Shown piece by piece: positions 1-11,699 of a DNA stretch of 64,000 bases. The stretch comes from Tetrapyrgos nigripes (lineage: Eukaryota; Basidiomycota; Agaricomycetes; Agaricales; Campanellaceae), in contig JAACJM010000100.1 in the NCBI GenBank assembly GCA_013368315.1, positions 124,001-188,000 on the forward strand, written 5' to 3'. The notes under the pieces were generated by a model that worked only from the letters and a program-made list of their open reading frames with translations, searched no databases and was not told the origin of the DNA. The translations under genes and the position numbers were made by a program. Every line of letters begins with the position of its first letter. Position 1 is the stretch's first letter.

Positions 1-2955
1 TTCTATCAGATTCCAAGCCAGAAATTAAGTAGTAAGAAAATCTCAAGAAAATCATATATCTAAATTGCATAGCCATACACGTGTTGGATGCTGTACTTGA
101 GAATAGCGTAGAGATGTAATGCAAGAGTGGGCAGGTGATCAAGCTGAAAAGCTAGCAATAGAATAATTCCCTAGTAGAATAAAACACAAAGTAAGAACTA
201 CATAGGTAGAATGAGTAAGAGAGTTCAAGAAATATAAGATAAAAAGCTCACCTCAGCCATGTTAAGGGAAACAACGTCTGAGGTGTCTCAAAGTATAGTA
301 CAGTATTTATACGAGACTGTCCATTGTGGCCAAAAAGAGTTATACAATAAAACTGCCAAAAGGCTATATGAAGCAGATAGAGGAGAAGGACAAGTGAGCA
401 TTGTACTGTAATGCATCATAATGTCACGGTGGAGCGAGCGACGTGCTACTGATAATGGGGAAGCGCAAGAAGAGTTGGTCAGGCTGAGCCTGGACAATGG
501 AAGAGGCACAACTCGGACAAGATATATTTTTAACAACACGGAAGCCTCAGGTTATGAGAACTCCCTAAAGGACCTCGTAACGTTGTAAACTTCATGGATA
601 GTGAGCAGCGATGAGTGTGAAGGGTGACGGGCGTTTTTGCGGCAACAGCCGGTACACCTATTGAGCCCCTAAAGGGCCTCGTAACAGAGCTTTAATATTA
701 ATTTCGGATTCACCCGGCGCGGTCAAGTTATGTAAGAAACCACCCACCATTTCCATTTCCATTTAGAATGAGGCGACACATGAAGATTCCATCATGAAGG
801 GCATTGAGCACGTACACGTGCCGGATGCGCCGATAAGATAAGATACCAAACATACTATCGTTCAATACTAGAGCTGTGCTAGAATCAGATTTCGCGGTGT
901 TAGTAACGTGAGATTGACGGGGACTTCCCTGTACTGTGAGGTTAGATACATATGTTACTTATTGTTTCGCGCGAAAGAAAATGGGATAAATAACATGTTA
1001 TTTAACAGGAAATCATACTAGTAACATGGTGAAATACCTATATATCACTCCTCTATAACTGAGATGTGGCAGCGACTACTTAAGAAACTGGGAGACCCAA
1101 CTTGAAGCACCAGGCTTCCCTTTGGGAGCTTGAGACACCAGAGTCGAAGCCATCGCTGCGTCGTTCGATGCCCCTGGCCCCAGGTAATCTATATTAGTCA
1201 AGAGGCTGATAAGCTGCTTGTCATCCAGCTTGATGTACTGCGCAATGTCGAACAATACGTATGAATATATTATTATATAGGCGGACATTGGGCGGACATA
1301 AGGTGCTTTTGTTGTCGACACTAGTAACTACATAGGTGGGCAGTGACAATGCCAGCTGGCAATCATATGGTTAGGCTTGCGTTGAGCAATGTAATTCACA
1401 CGGCGATACTGCTGTCAATTTCATAGATGTCTGTCCCATTTTTATGCGTCTGAAACAGAGCTGGGTATCAAAAACCCGGAAGGCTAGCCAGCCGATACTT
1501 GCAAAGACCCTAGATGTTACGTCTATAATAGGGGACGACCTGTCACAACCGCCAAGCTCCGACCCTTACTTTACTTTACTGTCAGGGATACTCGAGGGAC
1601 ACTCGAGAAGAATCTACTCCCCCAAGACAAACAATAGTTATATTTTAAAGATATATTTTAAAGATTCTTCGCAAAAGACTAATAATCGTCGCTGCGAGTT
1701 CCTCTCTTAATTTCTCTTCACAAATTTATCCATTTCTCCATGTTACCTGAGTCTTGCGCAATCAGTGTGAATCCCTCATTCATTCTCCGCGAGAAATTCT
1801 CTCGAACGAATCTGCAAGATAATTATGTAGGGATTAGGCGATATACAAATTGAACCCCAGGAGCTTGCCAAGAGTACTAAGGACCAAGGCAACTGTCCTA
1901 AGGCTATGTGCACGTACGAGACTACGAGTTGCTGTCGATGTCATGATGCACTTGATGTGCACCACGGCATCCAGTCCTTTGTCTAATTATGTCATTTTTC
2001 AAATTTTTAGTGCAAGGTATTTCTCAAATGTCCAGCTGAGACGTTCGAACCGGGGTGAGGTAAGGTTTGTGCGAAGTGGACGTTGCATTGAAAAACCTCG
2101 AGGTCATGAAGAAGCCCAAGGACACTAGTAACGATTTGGTCTGAGTGATGCAGAACATGTACACAGTCACTGCGCCAACGTAAACGTAAATTTGCTTGGT
2201 GTGTTTCTGCTTCAGTGTAGTGTTTCTCCACATGATTCATCATTCATGTCTCTCTTCTCGTGAACTTTTTCGTGTGGGTGTATGTAGCCTTTCTGAGCAT
2301 TACCCCTTCGAAGTTTGAAAATTGCAATAATCGTAATCGAGGTTCGAGACTGAGTTGCAAGCTCGTTTTGGGCTCGGATAGACCGTGGTCCGTGACCCGT
2401 TGGGCGCCGGGGCCACTTGCGGAACCGTGAACGTCCCCACTTCCTCTTCTCAGACATTTTCGTTTGCATTTACATACTCCCGGTATTTAGCACCCTGAGG
2501 CAGACATGTCACATCACATCAATACTTTAGCTACAAAACCTCAACGAGGAGGGTGTACTAAGTAGGCTAAATTCGCTGCTTCGGAATCTCTGCAGGTAGG
2601 GCATTGTGGCCTTCCAGTCCTTCAAGTTTGAAAGGAAATCTGAATGGAAATAGAAATATTTATTGCATTGAATCTGATCCAGGATATTTTGATATCCTTG
2701 CCTCGAGGAGTCGAGATTACGCACTGCCCAACCTGTCCAGCTGCAATGGGAAAAATTTCAGACCATTCTAACTTTCCTATGTATTCACTGTTCAGAATGT
2801 AAGTGCATAATCATATTATAGCAGGCATTCAGCGTATACGTATAAACTAGCGGTATTAATAATTTAACATAATAAGTAAGTACTTCAGGCTTTGTTACGA
2901 GGCCGAAGAATGAGGCTGAGTTGTTTCTGCAGGTGGCTGGGCAAGTACATCCCCT
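1..2955. other. gene-poor region, no supported gene
   Basis: I see no reading frame here with recognisable protein character; open stretches are short and lack splice-supported extensions. Two copies of a repeat end, GGCCTCGTAA-like, lie at 571-580 and 675-684, both preceded by CTAAAG. The same motif recurs at 5.8 kb and 26.8 kb, so this stretch probably holds degraded short transposons. Confidence 0.5.
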
Positions 2956-3956
2956 TTGCCGCAATTTGCCGCCGCTTTCTTCGTCCAGCAAATTTGCGCT
3001 TCATTTCCGACGGCTGACAGGGCCTACTCCTGTCAATCTCGTTTTTCCCTCTCTCATACCACCATGAATTTCGCTGCATCGTTCTCACTTTGGATCTGTA
3101 TATACTATGCTATGATTACCTCGACTGCAGCGTTTGCAAGCGCAGCCAGCTCGACTGCGCAGATTTCGCTCACCTAAGTTTTCTCTTCCATTCCGCCTCT
3201 AGTCTCGATTCCACGGCGTTTCTTTCCAACCAGTCGATCTTCCTCAGCTCCTACAACGCAACACATTCTACACTAGGTCATCGGGAGCACTCATTCCAGT
3301 CGGATTGCGAGACTCTCGTTCGCGATGGTCACCCTTGTGGAGTTTTCACTTGCCACGGTCACATCTCGGGTTTCTCTTTGTCTTACGCTTCTACTCTGGG
3401 TTTCAATGATGGCTCCACCCCACGTCATGATCACGGCTCAATGTCGCTTTATGATCACCACTCAACGTCGTTCTATAATCACCACTCAGTGTCGCTTTAT
3501 GATTAGGCTAATTCAACGCCGTACAATGATCAGTACTCAATATCCTTCAATGATCACGTTGGTTCTATCTTCACATCGTATATCAGATATCAGGTCAAGC
3601 ATGTTCATTCAGTTCCTCAGATGCTTTCTTATCATTATGACACGTTGTATGCTGGTGTGTTCACTCATTCCCTTTCTCCGCGCATGTATCGTTCAGCTTT
3701 TCATGTTAGAGCTCGGTTCACTGCATCTGGAGACTTGATATTTCTTTGGAAGTCTTTCATTGTTCACTCTAGGTATCGGGGTTGTTACTTACTGCGTACT
3801 GTCTTGAACCATGTTCTTCTGTTTGTTCATCAATCTATAGTCTGTACTCAAGATTCCTATGCCGTTTATGGACTTACTAGCTACAGCTTCTTTATTATTA
3901 GCTCCGAAAACACTGTCCTTTTACCATTTCATAACAGTGTTACATCAACTTGTTAG
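2956..3956 (+). other. S/Y/H-rich open frame of unknown nature, one internal TAG
   Basis: The frame entered by the ATG at 3090 stays open to 3956 except for a single TAG at 3504-3506, which falls inside a 24-bp repeat tract. The translated stretch is rich in Ser, Tyr, His and Asp (repeats resembling SLYDHHST) and contains no family I recognise. A second ATG at 3064, in another frame, opens a short hydrophobic signal-like peptide that stops at 3175. It could be a decayed gene for a low-complexity secreted protein, or a chance open frame. No function is proposed. Confidence 0.25.
3415..3560. repeat. degenerate 24-bp tandem repeat
   Basis: About six imperfect units of 24 bp, each resembling CTTTATGATCACCACTCAAC plus four bases, follow one another. 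Because 24 is a multiple of three, the unit adds eight residues in frame each time. Confidence 0.6.
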
Positions 3957-5688
3957 TGTACCCACTTGTTTTTATTGCGATCGCTTTTCTACGAGCACGA
4001 TTTCGTGGTGAAACTAAACTCAATCAGTCTATGCAGTGCTTCCCACTCTTGCATACTTGATTCTTATCACAGCTCTTTGACGACTCATCCTACTAGCCTT
4101 TCTCTCCAAACTCGCTTTTCATTTGCCCCTCATTTTGATATCAAGATGACTGTCACCTCCATTTTTTACAAATATGTGTACTATAAATCACCTGCAGACC
4201 TGCTCCGGCCTCGTATTTGCCACGACCCACCGCTGGCCCACACCCCCTTCATACTTAATCTTATCTGTCCGTTTAGATTTTTCCTTTGGTCAATGGTGGC
4301 GAAAGGTACCACTGATTTGCATGATTTCTACTAGTACCATGTATACATCCAGCCTGTGGACTCGGAATCGTGTAGCTTATACCCTACCCGGTGACCCGAT
4401 AAGAAGTGTCAGGACATTGATTACTTATATTTATTCCAAGTTGTGCCACCCCGAGACACCCCTATCCTCGGGCTTCCTTGTCATTGTCAATATGCAGGTA
4501 TAAATCAACCCTGAGTACTCATACGCAGCCGCCGGCTGGTAAAGCCAGCAGTTGAACAAAGACTTACAATTCAACGACTCTTAATGAATGCATTCCCACA
4601 TTTTTACCCACGTTTTTACCCTCTGATTTTCCCATAATAACTCGCGATTCGCGACCTACACTAATTGTGGCTGAACGTTGACATAATCATACCGGATATA
4701 ACGAGTCAAATCCTTATAAGTAATTAGGCTGAGTAAACTTCCCGTCCATTTTTCAACAGCTCTCTGGTGAACTTTGTGGTCACAGTACGTCTCTTTCGAT
4801 ACCTACGAACTATAATATAAGTTCAAGCCAGGATATGTTTGAATTTTGTACTTATCCTGATATCGAGAGTTTAAAATGCCTTCCTTGTACATGTAAGTTC
4901 CAGTACAGCTGCGGAACAAATACAAGCGAAAATGCCTGGGAGGAAGAGGAGGAGGAGAAGTCTACTTTTCTGGACGTTAAGCGGCGGCACCCAACACTGC
5001 GGCTTAGCCAACTCCCCAAACGAAGCAACTCTTGAGCAACTCACTATCCTCGATTATGGCACGTGTGTACCACAACAAGTGCCAAGCATGCACATGGGAG
5101 CTCCACTACGCAAGACTAAAAAACCATCGAGATTCGAGAAGAACGATAAGGTCGCAAACTCTACTATGTATACAGAATTATCAAGGCAATACCGACACTG
5201 CAATCATTACCCGGCCGGGCCAGAGAAGCTGAAGATGAGGATGACATACCCGATGGTGAAGTGCACGGTACACGGTGGTCAGGAGGAGCAGGACTCAGAT
5301 CCAGCTCGCGGTGATGAGAGTACTTATGGCGGTCAGGGTACAAAGTCACCCAACTCATGATGACGACTAGATCTTTGCTAGATCTACCAAGTACGCTGTA
5401 CATAATAGAATTCTCATATCTGTACAATATGTATATCGCATCCAGTCTGTCAGCAAGAGGCAGGGTGAATGCTAGCTCGGCGGCCGACCATCTAAGCGAT
5501 ACTTAATTACTCTGTCTTCCACAGGACCACATCGCAACCATAAGATACATGTAGTTATATGAATCATTTTGGAGCAACCATACAGTTACTGACACATGCC
5601 ATGAAGCATGAAGAAATCGACCAAAAACTCAGCCGGCGCCGTCTCAAGCTATAATTTTGTATGGGACAGCTACATTCGAGGGATATGT
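3957..5688. other. gene-poor region, no supported gene
   Basis: Open frames at 4.2-4.5 kb and 4.9-5.4 kb overlap in several phases and show no conserved motif. The stretch at 5200-5360 is Asp/Glu/Arg-rich in one frame, but no start or splice context supports it. Nothing can be annotated with confidence. Confidence 0.45.
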
Positions 5689-5832
5689 GGGCCATCGCTG
5701 CGCGTGGCACGATAACGAGGCCCAAAATCTGTGAAGAAACGGCATAGCGTCATGACCGGACTTTGCCGACTGAATAGAAGACCTATTCAGCATAGCCACA
5801 CGCCGGAACGTCGGGTTAAAAGGGCCTCGTAA
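5689..5832. repeat. short MITE-like element with AACGAGGCCC / GGGCCTCGTAA ends
   Basis: The left end GGGCCATCGCTGCGCGTGGC (5689-5708) is followed by AACGAGGCCC (5714-5723). The right end is AAAGGGCCTCGTAA (5819-5832), the inverse of that box. The same left module occurs at 26228 and the same right module at 26833-26847, 573-580 and 671-684. The element carries no coding capacity. Family unknown. Confidence 0.45.
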
Positions 5833-6329
5833 TGCATCATGATGGCAGTCTGGAAGTTTACACGCGAACGGGTCTGCATGATTTACCCCTATCGTTCAGC
5901 TGCATACAAACTGACATGATTGGTGGTGTATAGAATCACTTCATGCTACCATCTTGGTTGCATCTTGGGAAGCGGAAACACGGATCGGTTTCTTTTTCCC
6001 ATACAGAAAGGTGCCGAACTCTACGTCGGTTGGACATTCTCCTCCTTTCCTTCTCCCGAGAAGATGATGTGCCTATCACATACAGTAGCTACATCGGGTT
6101 GCCTCGCGGACCCCTGGCGTATCAGTTCTTGGTCACGTCCCGGGTAATATTATCCTCCTCCTCCTCCTCCGGTCCGAGTCGAGGATCTCTCTAAAGAGAA
6201 ATGTCTAGACGAATAATTCAAGTAATACAGTGCTGTACAATAGTGGCAATAACTTTACTCAGTAAGTACATAAAAAAATACAACGAAATAAATTCCCCAA
6301 AAATCTATCCGAGATACTCTGTCGTTTCT

Positions 6330-7679
6330 TCATGCCTTGGCTCGAAGAGCCACCCTCCTATGTGTCATTATACTCAATCCGTTCTTCCCAAAGTACCGTT
6401 CACTCTTGAAACTCCACTTGATATTCGTCGTGACCCACTGACCCATCCCCCAACAATATTCATGAACGAGGCTATTCAGCGGCTCTTCATACACAGGCAG
6501 ATTCTTGTAATTCTCCATAAAATCATCCCGAATGCCGACGTAGATCCTCCCTACATGATCCATCGCCTGTTGAACTGTACAGTCCTTCTCTTTCATGATC
6601 ACCGAGACAATGTTGTGTATATCGTCCCCTACAGCTTGTTCTTTGTTGTATGAATATATATCCTGTAGGGAGATCCATCAGAATCATCGACTAGTATCAA
6701 GCAGAAAAAGTAAACACACATTCGCCAAAATAGTCATATCAATAGCATCGATCGCAAGTTTCTCAATCTGCGGATGTTCGAGTGCTTCGTCGGGGATATC
6801 ATCAGGAAGGAGGAAATAATCAAATGAAGGTCGAACGCCGATAGTTCCCCGACGAAGAGCGTAGTAATCCTGAAGATTACGGTGATATCCCGCTTCGCGT
6901 TCGACAGCTTGTTGACGAACAGCGTCGGTGTATTCGTCGAAATTTCGAATGAACCGTTGAGCCGAGGAAGGACTGGAGCTTTGGAGCGTTCGTTTCCAGA
7001 AGCTGATAAACGAGTGATTAAATGATGGAGGGACAGTGTGAGATCATGAATCAGTACGATGGATGGATGGTGATCTTTGATCATGAGAGGAAAATGCCTT
7101 ACTCTCTAGTCATCGCGCCCAAAAGACTATCTCCGCCAGGAGGAACAACATCTGGATATCTTGTTATCACCACGTCAAAAAGTCAATCAGTAAACCTACT
7201 CCCACTCTAAACACTGCAAGTAGTGCCTCTCACCTAAGCGCATTCATAATATCTGCCGCCTGCCTCCCCACCTCCTCCCCACCCGCCTCATCAGAGAGCT
7301 CATCGAACACAAAAAACAAATTCATCAAATCGCACGCAACACGGTAATGCATCCCTTTTGCCCGAGCGTATGCCAGGGAGGCAAAGTATCCAAAGTTGCA
7401 TCGATTAAAGGCTTCTTGGGCGCCGGGTTTGTTGGCGAAGGCGCCGTAGGATTCGGTCCATTGTGCGCTGTCCTGGACGATTGAGGAGCTGGGGTTTGGG
7501 GAGTGGTCGAAGGGCCAGGCGGCAAGGAGGTCTGGGAGGGTGAAGGTTATGATGGAATCTGGTTGTGGAGGGGTAACGATTGTGGAGGGGGTTGGGGTCG
7601 AGGTTGAAGTCGAGGAGGAGTGTTTGGGAAGGGGAGTGGGAGTGGGAGCGTGAGGAGCTGCTACTGCCATGACTGTCAT
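6330..7679 (-). CDS. sesquiterpene synthase (class I terpene cyclase)
   Basis: Predicted class I terpene cyclase that would ionise farnesyl diphosphate and cyclise it to a sesquiterpene. Four exons keep phase: 7679-7234, 7159-7103, 7002-6720 and 6662-6330, giving 372 aa, close to the usual 330-380 for fungal enzymes. The acidic metal-binding motif is in exon 1, FFVFDELSDE (about residues 124-133). The NSE/DTE triad is split by intron 3 and reads NDIYSYNKE. Near the C-terminus is the ERYFG stretch with the Arg-Tyr pair typical of the family. The first about 45 residues are a Ser/Thr/Pro-rich tail. ATG 7679 is chosen because it opens the frame; ATG 7670 is a possible alternative. The product cannot be predicted. 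No P450 or transporter lies adjacent; the nearest redox gene is the GMC enzyme 10 kb away. Confidence 0.9.
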
Positions 7680-9216
7680 GAGGAAGGATAGAGAATGTCA
7701 ATGAGAAGGGATGTGTTCTTGGTGAGAAGGACTCGACTGTCACGGAAAGAAGCAAAGCCAAAAACGTCCCTACTTATAGTAATTAGCATCAGATTTTTAA
7801 GGAGCTTTCTGACGGCCAGGGTTCGAAGTGGGATTCGGGTGTGATTCACCGGTTCTATGTATCAAAACCACCGCTCACTACTCATTGTAGATCTTGAGAA
7901 ACTAGTTCGATGGGAACATTGATGCAACTCCGCCAGTGCCGCGTGGGCAGTGCCAGGAGGTCTCTGGGGTCTAGGCAGGCGTTCACAAACCAGCTGATAC
8001 GCGAATGATACAGGCTGATCCAACTTAGAATGATTTATGAATGTGGGATCCTCGTACCTGTACGCAATTCGATCGATCGCCCTCAATCCCGAGCTCTCCA
8101 AGGATAGAAACATGCCTCAGCGTCTACTCGGAGTTCCCGCCAAGGACCAAGCCCACGAGCTACCTCGCTACAACTACTGCCCCGAATGGTAATTCCTTCA
8201 TGGGTGGCAAGTGCATCATAAAAATACATACACAGCCACTGACTCAGTACTCGGGATGCCCTTTCCGTACGCTATCCGTAGATAGAATCCCGATATGTCC
8301 GTATGTCATCCCGAGGAGGCCTGAATACATGTATGTACTCATCGTAAATAACAACAAGTCTCCTTTTGCTCTGGTCTGAGTATTGCTTGATATCTAGTAG
8401 CGGCGCGTGGAGTTCTTGAGTGCTGGTGGCTTTTCCGTCAAACACCGATAAGTCCATATGACATCCCGAGGCTGAGTGCTGAATGTCAGTAATCGTCGTA
8501 AAGAAGAACACATGTACACTGATAATTCAAAGCGCTAAACATTGCTTAATACCTGAATACTGAGTACTGAATACTACATAATAGTACAGAAGTGTGGCGT
8601 TGGTTCTTGAACAGGCATCATGGAAGCCAGTTTGAACAGTTCCAGTATCACTGTTTCTGCGCTTCATCGGACCTTGAATGGTTATCGGAAAAAGAACTTG
8701 GAATCTATACTCCGAGTTGTTCGGGGAAAGACATAACCCCTATGGCGCTAGGTCTGTAGGATTATTTTCAAATTACTGTGGGGATAGGGTACGGCTAGCC
8801 ACCCACAGCCGGGCGCATTTTTGTTTCCACTTGTACATGTCCGACGTGTCCACATCCCCATTGCACAGTATTTAGTCCTGCAGGCGGCAGACGACTAGTA
8901 CTTTTGGAGAGCGGTCCGAAAACCCCTCTGGACGGTACGAATGTCCGAGTCTAGGGGGTTTCAAGTATCGCGAGCTGCACAGGTACGAGATTTAGACCTC
9001 TGTCAGCGAAACGTGACATGGAGACGGAAGAAAAACATGGTCATTCCCTTGGATTCCAGCAATGTCAAGTATTGTTACATGGTATTCGTAGTACGTACGG
9101 TAGGTCATCACAGACATTATCCGTAAAGTCATGTACACCTATACGAAAATCGAGTCAAGAATACCGTAAAGCTGGAGGCTCGTCGAAGTGCTTACCATGT
9201 ATTATGACCATATCGT
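7680..9216. other. intergenic, no supported gene
   Basis: This contains the promoter side of the terpene synthase and the 3' side of the F-box gene. An imperfect direct repeat of about 28 bp sharing the core ATGACATCCCGAGG-like sequence is seen near 8289-8317 and 8443-8472. No credible coding exon was found. Confidence 0.4.
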
Positions 9217-11686
9217 TCAAGTTGCACGGTGCAGCTCGCGCGCCCTCGTCCTCTTCAGCGCTTCTGGAGGCCATTTTGGTGGTATTAAATCCCAAGAGAG
9301 AGACTCAGGACTAACAAATTCGAATTCGATATCCTCCATGTACTTCCTCAACAAATCAAGATGCTCGTATGAGCGAAGCCGTCCCTGATATTCTGCTTCG
9401 GAACAAAAATGTGGCTCCATCGTTTGAGTGTCCCGGCTGTGTCGCCGCTGATACTCGTGGTCGTGGTCGTGGTCATGTTCAGAGCTGGGAGGGTCAGAGA
9501 TAGAGTGATAGGCAGAGCTGTTACTGTGATCTTCCGAGGCGTCGCCGTCGTCGTCGGTAGGACTTGCATCGGTGTCTAGATCTTCCTCAAGAACAGTGCT
9601 CAATCTCGCAGCCGAATGAACTAGAGGATATGCATCCGTATCCGGACTGCCATCACTGCGATTAGAATCATGAGCTCTTCCAGGCCCGTGCTGCCACACG
9701 GGCTGCCAAGTACCCCGTCCTTCCACTGACTCATGGTCATCGACCCCCTCCGTGTATGTGTCGTAAATCCCATTAGCCGTGTTCATGTCTCTCCAATCCC
9801 AATCGTTGGTGTGGGGATCACATTGGCGGCAAGGAGTGTGAACCATAACTCTAACCATCTCGATCGCCGCTCCAACATCTTTCCTCGATTCGATGACTTT
9901 GGCGAGAAGTATCGCCGGGAGATCTGACTCGTGTTCAATCATTATGGATTTGAGATGGGGACAAAGCAAGAGTTGTGGTGTGATGACGTTGCCGTTGTCC
10001 ATGGTATCCGTTAACCGAGAAGTAGATACGTAAGCTGATGCAGATGTGGACGGGAGGACGTAAGCAAAACCATGACCAGAACCAACTCTTCCAGAGCCAC
10101 CAGAACCAATCGCACCTATCTGAACGGGAATCAACGCTGTCAAAACGGTTCTCGTTGTCTCCGGAGAATGCACCGCCAAAATTCTGAGTTTTTCCAACAA
10201 AACCATCTCCCTGAAGATCGTTATCCAATCATCCGTGCGGAATGCGTCCGGCTGAGAGGCAGAGTCTCTGATGACGAAAGTGGTGATATTATGTAGAGGA
10301 TAACGGGGTAGAGAATCGAGGAGATTGGATGGGGAGTATACACCATAGGTATAAAGGTTTCCTCCCCAACTGGAACTACTGCGAGTCCCTAAATGAGCAG
10401 TAAAAGGAGCAGTGGAAGATGAAGATAAGGGTGGCTCGTCCGAGGCTCTGACTCCGGTAATAGCGTGGAAAGGCGCGTACAAAAACTGCCCTGATCGAGT
10501 CGCACTATAGCGATAATGCGTCAGATACCACGTTGTGATACTTTGCACGTTTGCCAGACGTGAAGTATCCACGGGTAAAATTAACGAGCGGTTTAGGTGA
10601 CGATCTCGAGAGATGAAAACGTCACCCCACATGTACATGTCCGTTTCTGGGGGAATTGAAAGATGGGAGAGTAAACGAGCGATGTAGCTTGTTTCGGGGA
10701 AGAAGCCTAGGTTGAGTTCACGAAGGCTGGGGAGGGAAATAATTCGTGAGCTTCTGTCTGAGATAGTGTTCTCATCCTGAGACGATGGTTGTCCGAGAAG
10801 TACAGGATCGACAGACAGTGGGTGGTCGAATTCATCAGGAAGAAGCGGGCCGGCACGTATAAGGGATAACTCTTCAAGCTTTGGGGACCCCTCGAGAAAA
10901 TCGAGGAAGGCTGACGTCGTAGGCAGAGTGTCGCGATCCTGGTTAAATAAACAAACGTGGGTTAAGTTTGTGAAGGAATTCGAAGGCCAAGAGGTGAAAT
11001 GTTCGAGGAAAAGATGTTTGAGCTTTGGTGTTTCGCCGGAAAATAGTTGAGGCATGGTTGCCCTAACGCTGGTGAGCAAAGACCAGAAATCGCGGACGAA
11101 GGCATTGTAAGGGTTGATGACGGATAGGCTTTGAAGGAGGGGTGCGGGTGTGAGAAGAGTTGGGTTATCAAAAATGGAGTTATTCTCGTCCCAGGAGGGA
11201 CAAGAGAAATGAAGCTCCTTAATACGCGAGACGTGGGGAAGTAGAATGTCCAGATGCTCTTTCGTCAAACCAGCGGGCGAACGAAGGAATATCGTCAAAG
11301 GTGAGCCCCCAGAACGACGTAGGTAGGGTGCTGTGAGCGTGGAACTGTCCACTGTCGACCATAAGAAGGAAGTTTGAGCGATAACTCCCCTCCAATGACG
11401 ACAAACGTGTAGGAGGGAGTGCCATTCTGACCCCTCTTGAGAGTACATGTGTATATTCGGGAGGAATGGAGATAGAGAGAGCTGTGCGTGCTCGAAAATA
11501 ATAGAAAGGATCTCGGGAGGAAGGCGGTTGACTGGTTGAAGCGTATTCCGGTGGCCACGGATAGCGGCTGCTATCACGTGTAACTTCCTCTCTACAGCGT
11601 CAATCTATACCGGAACGTAAGTGTATATCAGGAACATATCTATGGGTTAGAGACTATGTACGTGTACTTACCTCTGCTATAGGCAT
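9217..11686 (-). CDS. F-box protein, long agaricomycete type
   Basis: Likely substrate adaptor of an SCF ubiquitin ligase. The N-terminal region has a short helix followed by the F-box core PVNRLPPEILSIIFEHA (residues about 30-46), the usual agaricomycete form. The rest shows weak leucine-rich spacing (for example LPSLRELNLGFF) as in F-box/LRR proteins. The C-terminal third is acidic and His/Asp-rich. The frame at 11577 begins with GTG, not ATG. A tiny first coding exon at 11686-11672 (ATG, five codons) joins through a GTAAGT...ATAG intron to exon 2, 11604-9217. The joined reading gives 800 aa and restores an acidic/basic helix before the F-box. The partner and substrate are unknown; these genes are highly expanded in mushrooms. 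Confidence 0.8.
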
Positions 11687-11699
11687 CTCCGCGAGCCTG

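Noticed and set aside
9348..11558. Additional frames overlapping the F-box gene on both strands
   Set aside because: They lack starts in good context and splice partners, while the F-box frame is continuous for 796 codons.
11577..11577. GTG as the start of the F-box protein
   Set aside because: Fungal nuclear genes rarely start at GTG, and a phase-consistent upstream ATG exon (11686-11672) with good splice sites exists.
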